From assembly GCA_000320545.1 (NCBI GenBank), contig ADNK01003416.1, positions 1-25,000 of the forward strand: 25,000 nt of DNA, read 5' to 3'. Below the pieces are notes generated by a model. That model saw only the letters and a program-made list of their open reading frames with translations. It had not been told where the DNA came from and made no database searches. Both the position numbers and the translations under genes were made by a program. Origin of the DNA: Bigelowiella natans CCMP2755. Lineage: Eukaryota > Cercozoa > Chlorarachniophyceae. The stretch's first letter is position 1. The number at the start of each line of letters is the position of its first letter. Shown piece by piece: positions 1-9,233 of the stretch.

Positions 1-1390
1 GCTGAGACGGGGGGAGAGGGATAGAGGATGTGTTGACGTGCTGTTATCAAAAATGGGGGTGGATGTCTATTCCGGGTCCCAGCCCCCCAGTGCGAGGGGG
101 GTGGGGGGCGGATGAGACAAAATAAAATGAACAAAAGGAAAGAGGAGTTAAGGCGGGGGAAACCGCGAAAGGGGCAAAACATCAAAAGAAATATTCAATA
201 ATTTATATGTCATATAGAACTTTTTTTACGGTATCGTTGATTCTCGATACCTGTCCCACCCCCCCCCCCCCCCTCCTTCCCTCTCTTCTCTCCGATAAGT
301 TACCGGTCAAAGGGGGCGTGGCGTCCGATTGGTAATACACCTCAACCTGGTCGAGTGCGTAGTGGCCGCTCTGGTCCCACGGGACTCTCCAGGCGTCTCT
401 TCCAGCACAGCCCGGAAACATCTCGGCAAGCTGGTGTGCACGTAGTACCCATGAATGAAGCAAGAAGAGACACATTTCTCTCCCAGAAGCCACTGCAACC
501 GCCGCCTCGCAACCCATTCCGATCTTCGTTCTCTCAAATTTTGCATGATTCGGACTCTCCTGCCGCTAAATCCCCCCCTCCCCCCTCTCCTCCCTTTCCC
601 CTTCTCTCTCTGTTCGTTATCCTATCCCTGTCGCCGTCTCCTTCTTACCTGGTCGTATATTGTCTTATGCTCGTCCCAAGCCTCGACGAGGTCCGTTTGC
701 AATGACTACGCGGCGGTGGTTGCACACGCACACAATATAACACATACACACGCACACACACACACACACTTATAGACACACGTATACACTCTCATACTCT
801 TCCCATACGCACATTCCGCCCCTCCCCTCTCTCTCTCTCTTTCTCTCCTACACACGAACGCACACCTCGGGATAGATGAAGATGACAGGCCACGCAAGCC
901 TTCGTCCCTAGTTCAGCAGCAGCAGCAGCAAAGGCAACGAAAACAAATCGGAATGTAGTATACACCGAGGGGAGGATATCCCCTGTACGCTGAGGAACCA
1001 CCAGCCCCTTCGGGGAAAAAAAAAGTAGCAATAATCTTCCCACAAAGTTACACGGCGGGGGGAGGGGGCGGAGCGGAAAGAACATGGCTACATTTCTGCT
1101 GGACCTACTACTGCCTCTGGTACCTCTATAATTTGAGGAATTCTCCCCCTTACAAGAGGGAGGGTGGTGTAGTATGGCAGACCGATGCGAGTGCCCGCAT
1201 TCCTTAAACACGCAAACAACAATTTCTTCATCATCCACATCGACCTTAAAGCTCAAGGGTACGTGGATGTAGAGGATATGTATTAATATAACGGCGCAGA
1301 GCTGTCGATGCGAATTTATCAGGGGAACGTTGCGCTCTATGCTTTTTCGGCTTGGGGGAGGGGGGGCTACCCCCATATGCGTATATGTGC

Positions 1391-1430
<40 letters not shown>

Positions 1431-1555
1431 ATATACGTGTGTGCTTCACCGGATAAAGCTAAGTAACTGGATTCGACGCTCCTGTTCTGTGTTTGTCCGA
1501 CTGGTTGCACATAAGCATATATGTGTTAAAAAAACGTTTTATAATAATTATATTT

Positions 1556-1595
<40 letters not shown>

Positions 1596-1681
1596 TATAT
1601 TATATTAAAACACATCGGCCTCATGCCCTTCCTCACACACACTCTCCCCTCCACCTACACCGCGGACTAGTAAATGGCTCC
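1..1681. other. repeat-rich flank with no supported gene
   Basis: This stretch holds a C run (259-273), CA-rich DNA (about 727-768), a CT tract (about 830-845), (GT)n at 1392-1430 and (AT)n at 1559-1603. The open frames are mostly proline, serine or Val-Cys/Thr-His strings encoded by the repeats. One short minus-strand segment, 1183-1244, has a usable acceptor and donor and reads VDVDDEEIVVCVFKECGHSH. It could be another exon of the TPR gene to its right, but its phase does not follow directly from the last exon I can place, so I do not call it. The TPR gene's 3' UTR or remaining exons may lie here. Confidence 0.5.
1559..1603. repeat. (AT)n microsatellite
   Basis: This is an alternating AT tract of about 45 bases with one C interruption, just beyond the last placed exon of the TPR gene. 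A (GT)n tract lies at 1392-1430. Confidence 0.95.
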
Positions 1682-2169
1682 TCAAACGCGACGGTGATGA
1701 TGATTCATCGTGGCGCGCGCGCACCTCTCCGCCCGTGCCACTTCCTTCATCGTGGCTCGAACCCTTTTCCTGAGAGTCGTCTGGTTGGTAGACGAAGGAA
1801 AGGAGAAGAAACAACGTCGCAGTTACGTTCCAAAATGCGGTGAGACTTGCACAGCAGCACCCGCCATTTAGTATATACCTACTACCTATTACTACTATAC
1901 TACTGCTGCTACTCTTCCTACTTCGAGTTCTTTGAGCTGCAGTGCCTCTGTGTACGTTCGCTCACGAATCAGGCCTGGAGGCCAATAGCAGGGTCAGTAT
2001 CATCAGAACCAAATTTGGGGGGGGGGGGGGGGTGTGGGGGAGACGGCCAGAGCGACAGCGGAGCTCTTTTTTATTATGTGGTGATGATGATGATGATATG
2101 AGGTCCCAGAGAGGTACTTGTTATCGATAAAGACTGCAGGGGGGCGGGCGAACTGTGTGTGTGTACGCG

Positions 2170-2212
<43 letters not shown>

Positions 2213-3569
2213 AAATATGGTTAATTGCGGGGCTTCGAGTTGTGCAGCACCCATTCCTTCCGTTATCAGTCATGGGCCTGTCTTTTCTTTCACGAGATGT
2301 ACAACATGGCAGCACTCGTCGTCACGCCACGACCATGTGATAAAGAAGGAAACAGGCGAAGAAAGGAAGGAGGAGGAGGGAGGGGGGGGGGGAGTAGGCA
2401 ATAGAACACTGCGGAGAGCACATGCATGGGTGCCGAGTGCGCGAGCACAGCATCGAGCCAGGTTTCTCCATCCATGCATTTTTCCAAAATTGACTCGAAA
2501 GCCTATTTGCTTTTTTCCGCGCACGAGAAGAACACGTCCGAACCTGTTGGTAGTCCTTCATCTCCATGCAGGCCCTTTTTTTTTGAAGGAAGTTAGGGGG
2601 GGGAGAGGAGTTGAACGGAATGCTCACACCATAGTGAGGATGGATGATGACTCAAGCACGCCGTTTAGGGAGAGAATCAACGCCACTGGGCGCCATTCTC
2701 CCTTAGCTTGTGTGTGAATCTAGAAATTGGTACGACTTCTCCAACATCTCACTCTCTACTACTACTAGTACTACTACTACTACTACTGCTACTACTACGA
2801 CCACCCCCCGCCCTTCTTCCTGCAGCTGGTCGGAGTTGTTGGATACCGCTCTGAACGGTAAGTGCATACTACATGTGCACAATCTACCTTGCCGCTCGCC
2901 AATACACCTTAGTGCGGAGATGGGACAACTGCCAGGGGTACGACGAACAGATCGATCATCGATATAGGACCAAAAAGCAAATCGGAATCCTCCCCCCCCC
3001 CCCACCCCCCTCAACCTTTTTCTCCCCTTATGTTCATCCCTCGCAAAATCATTAAGCTTTCCACTCACTCTCTTGGTCAGTTCTTTCTATCTCCGGAAAA
3101 AGCCTCATGGGCTCTTTCCCGCCCCATTACCCGTGCCAAAATAAAAGGGGCGGTGGGGGGGGGGGGGGGGGGGTGGTGGGGAGCTTTGGGGAAGCATTAA
3201 AGTTTTTTGGCGGGCCATAAGCTAGTGGGGGGGGGTTGGGTTGGTGGAGCGATAGGAGAAGTATTAGTATAATTGCCGCCATCAAACTATAAAAGAGTAA
3301 TGCTTTTATATTAAAGCCCATCCACAAAAGAAGAGTTGCAATCGTAACCGGGCCCTCACCCCCAAAGTCACCTGTAATTCTTGAGATAAAGATGCGCCTG
3401 AGCCCTGTTGGCACGATAAGTCGCCATGTTCTCACTTACCTAGATATTTATTGCAGGGTGTACGTGAGGTGATGATTCTTCATCACCGCTTTTGTTTCAA
3501 TCCCCCGCTACACATCTACAAAATACGAGCGTCGCCCTCCCCCCTCCCTCGTCCTTTTGTGTGCGAACA

Positions 3570-3604
<35 letters not shown>

Positions 3605-3745
3605 TTATACATATAAGTAACATTTATATCAACGCACATTGTGGCGATTCACTGTCAGGGCCTTGGTGTAGTGCTTGGCAGCCTCTCGGAAGAATTTGAG
3701 CGCCCCCTTTTTTATCCTCGATAATGGTAAATAATAGTAAGAGTA

Positions 3746-3780
<35 letters not shown>

Positions 3781-4640
3781 AATAATAACAGAAACGTGCT
3801 GTGTTGGTTAAGACCGGCGTTGTGACATTTACCCTCAATAATGCCGCTGTGACTACAAACAACCTTGCTGAACTATCATCTGCGTGTAGAGTATCTATCC
3901 GAGTAGTTTTCTCTCCCGTTTCTCTTTTCTTGTCGCGCTATTGCTACTGCCGCTGCCGTCGTGTGTGTGGTGTGTGTCGTAGCGAACCAACCTCGTCTTG
4001 TTCTCAAATGCGCTCGTTTCCTGCATCTTCAGCAGCGCCCCCAGCCCCATACGGATGAATTGGTTGCCCTGGAGACCGGATGGCGGCAAAAGTGACGATG
4101 ACGTGAGGAGGAGGGGGGAGGAGAAGAAGAAGAAGAAGAAGAAGAAGAAGAAGAAGAAGAAGAAGAATCGACCAAAAGGTACAGGGAGCATATCCCTCTA
4201 TTTTCTTCCCAATCCCATCAAACCTGATTGCGTTGTTCCTCCGCTCTGTCCTCAGCTGTTTCTGCCATTTCCGATGCGTTGATTCCCTCCTCGAACGAAG
4301 GGCCATATATCTCCTAATCCATGTTGGCAGAGGAATTAGTGTGATAACTCATTCTTCACGTGACGCTATCTTCCGCGACGGCGGCGACGTTGTTGCGTTT
4401 GTGCGTGCGTGGAAGCTCGCGCGGGTGTGCTGTTAGCGCGTCTTTATTAAACGTGCAAGAATCGAAACACTTGGGAAGATGGAATTGGGAAGAGCTGAGC
4501 GTGTCAGGTATCATCCGAACATGCAAGCTGTTAGTCGTTTCACCGTGTCAAGTCTTTTGGATATGTTCGCCCGCTCTGTCTCCGACAACTCTTGAATCGG
4601 ACCCCAGTCTCTGCGGATTTGTCATCTTTTTCAGGTATGC

Positions 4641-4674
<34 letters not shown>

Positions 4675-5316
4675 TTGCAGTAGTAGTAGTAGCAGTAGCA
4701 GCAGCAGCAGCAGCAGCAGTAGCAGAAGTAATAGCACACACTTTGCACGGAGAACACAGATGTTAGGGCTGCTGCTCCAAAAGGTTTACCGTTCTTCGGA
4801 GTCACTGGTGTCCTGATCAAACCAGTCGTTGAACCGCTTGCGCTGCTCCTCCAGGGCATCGGTAGTTTTGTTGCCGTCGAGGTCTTTCCTAGTGTCCACT
4901 TGCATTTTCGGCGGCGGCCTCGCAGTTCCAAATTTGTTGAGATGTCGTGGCGTGTTATCATCATCATCGTCGTCGATCGTCGCCTTTCTTGCAATTTCCA
5001 TCTCCTGAAGGACGATTGCATAAAAGTGTGCTTAGAAGAGCCAGGGGGGGGGGGCATATTAAATCTGTATTCACATAATAACACCCGCTCATCATCTGAA
5101 CATTGTCGCATTTCGTTGAGAAGGAGATTCTCGTCTATGGTGATATCTCCCAGAATGCTTGTGTTGAAGCCACCAAGGTCGCCTCCACCCCAGAGCCCTT
5201 ATCACACATGCCGGGAATATGAATTGTCTTTTATCAAAATACTTGACGCAATGTAGTACAAAATTATACATATTATCTAGTGTATAATCAGGAATGGAGG
5301 AACACTCTCCATCCAT
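1682..5316 (-). CDS. TPR-repeat protein, possibly co-chaperone-type (TTC4/Cns1-like), many micro-exons
   Basis: I do not recognise the exact orthologue. Exons in transcript order on the minus strand are 5316-5270, 5157-5085, 5004-4790, 4610-4544, 4313-4224, 4068-3992, 3716-3638, 3439-3372, an unplaced exon, 2907-2888 (20 nt), 2574-2544 (31 nt), 2133-2118 (16 nt), 1974-1922 and 1780-1725. Splice phases agree at every junction except across the unplaced exon. The N-terminus is acidic, with a six-Asp run and DTSDSEE. TPR helices follow: RNQGNQFIRMG, then FFREAAKHYTKALTVN, then ATYRANRAQAHLYLKNYR, then VYWRAARACMEMKDYQQ joined to SL-SITS, then TYTEALQLKELE, ending in a basic helix (TTLRKRVRATMKEVARAE). 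The TPR spacing and basic tail resemble TTC4/Cns1 or TOMM34-type Hsp90/Hsp70 co-chaperones; that is inference. The first exon (Met at 5316) is tentative. The 3' end is open: reading on reaches TGA at 1682-1684, but an AG|GTGCGC donor at 1725 would continue the gene. Confidence 0.68.
2172..2210. repeat. (GT)n microsatellite in a TPR-gene intron
   Basis: This uninterrupted GT tract is part of a GT-rich stretch starting near 2154. It lies between the 31-nt and 16-nt micro-exons. A (GAT)n tract and a 16-base G run (2017-2032) fill the next intron. Confidence 0.95.
2757..2799. repeat. (TAC)n microsatellite in a TPR-gene intron
   Basis: An imperfect TAC/CTA trinucleotide tract between the 20-nt and 31-nt micro-exons. 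Confidence 0.93.
3155..3173. repeat. long G homopolymer in a TPR-gene intron
   Basis: A run of about 19 G in the interval where one TPR exon could not be placed. Such runs are prone to length errors in sequencing. Confidence 0.9.
3571..3601. repeat. (CA)n microsatellite in a TPR-gene intron
   Basis: A pure CA tract in the intron between exons 3716-3638 and 3439-3372. Confidence 0.95.
3748..3780. repeat. (GAT)n microsatellite in a TPR-gene intron
   Basis: Eleven GAT units followed by AAT units, upstream (in transcript sense) of the exon ending at 3716. Confidence 0.95.
4121..4167. repeat. (GAA)n purine tract in a TPR-gene intron
   Basis: About fifteen GAA units with a purine-rich lead-in, lying between exons 4313-4224 and 4068-3992. 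The transcript sense carries (TTC)n, which would read as a long pyrimidine tract ahead of the acceptor at 4069-4070. Confidence 0.95.
4641..4732. repeat. (AGT)n/(AGC)n trinucleotide block filling most of an intron
   Basis: An AGT block (4641-4675) is followed by mixed AGT and AGC units. It makes up about half of the 179-nt intron between exons 5004-4790 and 4610-4544. Confidence 0.93.
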
Positions 5317-6585
5317 GAAAACGTTTAACGATATGCGCACAATTTCGACGTTCACCGTGGCTTCTGCGACGACTCCTATAAGAGGAGGGGGAAGTGGTAA
5401 ATGCGATTAAAGAGGATGTGATCGCGGTGAGGAGAATGGGTGAATGCGCCGCATGCGGTGCTGGGATCCCAGACACGCCGCACGCAGCAGGCATTGGGGC
5501 GGGCAAAGAGGAATGTGGGTTTTGAAGTAGGTGATTAATTGAAAAAAGCCATGCGGATTGTCATATCTTGAACATATTTATGGTTGTCGCACTAGGGAAA
5601 AGTATTACAAATACTTAAAACTTGATATATTTATAGTTGTCTTAGTTCTTATTTCGAGTTCGGAAGCAGGCGATTCGTTCTCTATCGGGGTCAACCAACG
5701 GGTCCCTGAAAAACCTGGAGTGATGAAAGATGAAAAACTGATTGCTTCATTTGAGGGGGATGAAATGTGTGTGTTCTTGAACCTTCGTTTTCTAGCTAGA
5801 TGCGGATCTCAATATATCAACTCTTGAATTCACACTGCTAGACTGCTCGTCAGACTGCCTAGCTGCGTTGACAGTCGACTGACTGCATGAGGATCCAAAG
5901 TGCGCGGCATCATCCTTCGTTGTTGAAGGTAATTTTTTGCTGATGACAGGAATGAAAGTGATTCGTTGAGCAAGCACTTTGCATTCTCGTTGCACGAAAA
6001 TGAAAACTTCTCTGATCATTTCCGGCGAGCCACGCCGATCATTTGATTCGTGGATCACTGCCTTCTGTGTACGCCATGCGTGCAAGATGAGATGGGCGGC
6101 TTAGCTTTCGATGCACAGGCCCTCTAAAAGAGAACAATTGCACCGTTGAGATATTTTGCGCGAACGCAAGGTCCGATTTACACATCTAGACATGTTGTGC
6201 ACACATGCCATCTACTTGCAGAGCACAGGCAACAGAGCTATGGAGCCCCATCCAGCATCTCATCATCTAGTTTGCGCATCACCTCTAGGCCTGCACTTGC
6301 TTGCTTCCACGCATGGTACAATTTCAATTTCCATGTTATTATCGGCGACGCATCATTCATTTAGCGCATGATGTGCGTAGCGCACGCCACTACGCATCGA
6401 ATGTGCACGTGACTTAAGACTATATGTACTTGTTTGGCCGATCCATGCATGCTAGCATGGATGCATGTGTCATATACAATATGTTAGTTTGTGTTTATGC
6501 ATTCCTAAATTGGAGACGGACTCCATGTACACGCACAAAGTCATGCTAAAAATACACCTGTGACGTCGGAGACGAAGAATGCTAA
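5317..6585. other. spacer between CCZ1 and the TPR gene
   Basis: This holds no microsatellite and no gene I recognise. It would contain the 3' UTR of CCZ1 and the promoter of the TPR gene, both on the minus strand. Open frames at 5558-5827 (+) and 5792-6085 (-) show no family resemblance. The 12-base palindrome CATGCTAGCATG occurs at 6448-6459, inside a run of CATG-rich sequence. Confidence 0.6.
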
Positions 6586-8543
6586 TCAATGCATGAAGAT
6601 TTTAGCGAAATAGCTTCTCGCGAGTCTGTTCACCTCTTCCTGCACCGTCGTTAGATTGGCATTTTTGTGGTCTACAAGCACAAAAAATTCTCTTTGCGTT
6701 TGAGTTGCTTTGCTCGCAACTAGCCAGCCATCGGCCTTAGTCTTCACGACAACGTGAATTGGATCTCCCCCTTTTAAGTTCTTCGAAGTCGAATCCTCAT
6801 CTTGACGATTTGATGATTCCTGCTTTCTATCGCCCGCATCACTCGAGAATCCTTCATCCGCTCGCTGTGGCTCAGACTCTTTTGAATCAGAAACTTCGGC
6901 TTCATTTTGATTTACCAATTCTGGCCCTCCAGAGAGAGATTTTGCTTCCGATTTCTCCGGCGTGCTCGGTGTTTCGCCATTATTCTTACCCTTGATGTCT
7001 TTATCTGACGAGTTGCCTTCCTTTGTCTTTTGGCCCTCGTCCTCTAGTCGCTTCTTCCCGTCATCGGCGAATCCATACCCACCCCACGGATTGATACGAA
7101 AATCTTTGTGAATCTTGCGGATGAGCTTAATCGTCTCCATCGAGACCGGCTGGGTGTTCTCCCTGCCCAGAGTGCTCACTAGGGCCAGGTTGAGAGCGTT
7201 GAAGTACAGGAAACGGTAAGAGTCGGAGGGTTTGCTATCTTGGCCCCCCTGCCGGGAAAGTAAAGCTTCCAGCTTCTGTATGTCTGGGCGAGCGTACTTG
7301 TCTATTTCCTGATAGTCGCTGGTTTCCATTGCAACGTCGTGCATCACCATGAAGAGGGTTATGCTTGAGTACCTGTACACCGCCAGTCGCTTCTGCTTCC
7401 AATCGAAGGTTTTTAGGTGAAGCTGCGGTGCCGCGGAACGGCTATGATCAAGGATGTGAGCAGGTCCAGTCAAGAACCCTATGGATTTTCTGGCGAGGCC
7501 TTCCTTTGTGTTGGCCTTTCTTGTAGTTGTGCTGGAACTCTTCATATCTGTAATAATGTCCGCGTCATTTTCTCCGGAGGGATCCTGCTCCCCGGATGGT
7601 TTCTCTGGGTTAGTGGCGAGATACTTGAAGAAGCCTCCCATATTCTTTTGATCAAGAAGGTAAAGGAAAAACATGTCATCTTGTTCGAGGCCGCTCCAGA
7701 TAAGTTTCCTGTCGTACATCACCGCGCAAGATGCGATACTGGGAAACGCAGAGGAAAGCACGTTGATGATATATTGTGTCATAAGGAAGGCGTTTCTATT
7801 CACGGGCATGAAGTTGAATCCTCGAATGTCCATTAAGAATCGTACGTTCTGAAAGTCGATGGTGGGCAAGAAGTATTTCATAAAAAGCCAAAGCTTGGTT
7901 TTAAGGAACTCGTAGGAGTGCTGCCTCGCTATATCTGCCATCCTTCCGTTGCACATTCTGAATGTTGCATATGTTCGCTTAACAATTGCCTGAAGACAAG
8001 AATCTCCAAGTTCGTCCTCAAGATACACAGGGGTTCCGTTTCGAGACTTAACAATTGAAGGGTTGTTCATGATGAGCACGATCCAATAATCCTTTTCGCA
8101 CTCGAAGAAGGCATGCCGAGTCTTCTCGCACCTCAAAGCTTCACACGGTTTATCGGGAGAAAAATCCCTGCCATATAAGTTATTCGCAGTTAGTACGCAA
8201 TTCGTATACTTTTTCAGTCGCATGCCAAGCATGACCTTTACGATGAGCAGAAAATTACCTGGTAAAATTGATGATTCCCTCGGATAGACCGATGTAGTCT
8301 TTCATGCGATTTACATCGATGTTTGGGTGGAAGAAAAGATTTTTCCTCCCCTCAGTCTGCTCCTCTCCAAGGGTTGGGTTGAACACGAAGAAGGCTGCAA
8401 GCTATAAAAAAGGAATTCGAGTGAGTTTTCTGGAGCATAAATATTCTACACAAGGAGAACCCATTCCATTCTAGCTCCTCTCCTCCAAATAATCCTACTC
8501 CGAAAGCAAGTATACTCACCGATGCAGGCTGCTCGGTAGTCAT
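6586..8543 (-). CDS. CCZ1: CCZ1, subunit of the Mon1-Ccz1 Rab7 guanine-nucleotide exchange factor
   Basis: Mon1-Ccz1 activates Rab7 on late endosomes and vacuoles and so drives the Rab5-to-Rab7 switch and fusion. The three exons are 8543-8520 (8 codons, MTTEQPAS), 8401-8259 and 8167-6586, giving about 582 residues; the introns of 118 and 91 nt are GT-AG and phases match (0 and 2). Family signatures are clear: FFVFNPTLG near residue 12, INFTRDFSPDKPCEAL near 52-67, IWSGLEQDDMFFLYLL, the LTGPAHIL block, RFLYFNALNLA, and a C-terminal FVLVDHKNANLTTVQEEV block. These fit the longin-type domains of Ccz1. The protein is about 100 residues longer than human CCZ1 because of an acidic Ser/Glu/Lys-rich insert at roughly 427-520, before the last domain. 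The start is the first ATG, right before a strong GTGAGT donor. TGA is at 6588-6586. Confidence 0.94.
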
Positions 8544-9233
8544 TGGCCTCTAATACAGGCACTTGCAAAGGCAGCGAGATTCTGTTACAGAACGCCGCAA
8601 GGTCAAACTGCGACCACCATTTTTGTGTGAGATCTCAATAGCACCATCGAAGTAGAAACGACCATGTTTTCGTTCCTGCGACAACCCTTAAGTTACGTCG
8701 CCCATGTAAAATTGGATCCCATTTGGCCCTCATAAAAGACGTAGGTGGCGTTTGATATTTTCGGGTGATTTTTCGACCGAACGTGCGACAAGAAGGCAAG
8801 AGAAAAGGCAGCGACTTTTGCGGAAGCAGGAATCCTCCACTTTTTAGACAATGAAATGTGGGTATTTATGCGAGTAGAGGATGTCTTATTGTTATTAAGT
8901 GAAAAAGTTTATTGGATGTTGAGCTCGAGGGAGGACATATTTTCGCCTATGCATTCGCGAACAGGTTCCCGCCAAAAGTTCCAAATCTGTTGGAAAAGCA
9001 TGGGATTTGTTCCTCTGATCGCAGTCTAGAGGAGATTATCGGTAATTTTGGCCCTCATTCCGCCTGCAATGGGTCCTCATCTTTGCATCGAGCTTCCTTT
9101 TCACCCATAGCCATACCTCCTCTTTCCAATCCCATCTGCAACATTGCATGCATGCAACATACCATTGAACGGATCGGAAACAAATAAATTAAAGAATTGG
9201 GAGCAAGCTGACTCCTGATCAGACAGGAGGGTC
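8544..9233. promoter_or_regulatory. bidirectional spacer between the CCZ1 and ATR start codons
   Basis: These 690 bases separate two divergent start codons, so both promoters and 5' UTRs must fit here unless upstream noncoding exons exist elsewhere. I see no convincing TATA box. The frame at 8912-9187 is open but begins with TTG and shows no family resemblance. An in-frame TGA lies shortly before the ATR ATG, which supports that ATG as the first codon. Confidence 0.6.

Noticed and set aside
355-775. proline- and serine-rich open frames on the plus strand
   Set aside because: Low-complexity C/T-rich DNA gives open frames by composition; no splice structure or conserved motif supports a gene.
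4540-4737. poly-Leu and poly-Tyr open frames resembling a membrane protein
   Set aside because: They are translations of the AGT/AGC trinucleotide block inside an intron.
5558-6085. two open frames (89 and 97 codons) in the CCZ1-TPR spacer
   Set aside because: No conserved motifs, no plausible partner exons, and lengths that chance frames reach in DNA of this composition.
8912-9187. 91-codon plus-strand open frame just upstream of ATR
   Set aside because: It starts with TTG, not ATG, shows no similarity I recognise, and is best treated as spacer or 5' UTR.
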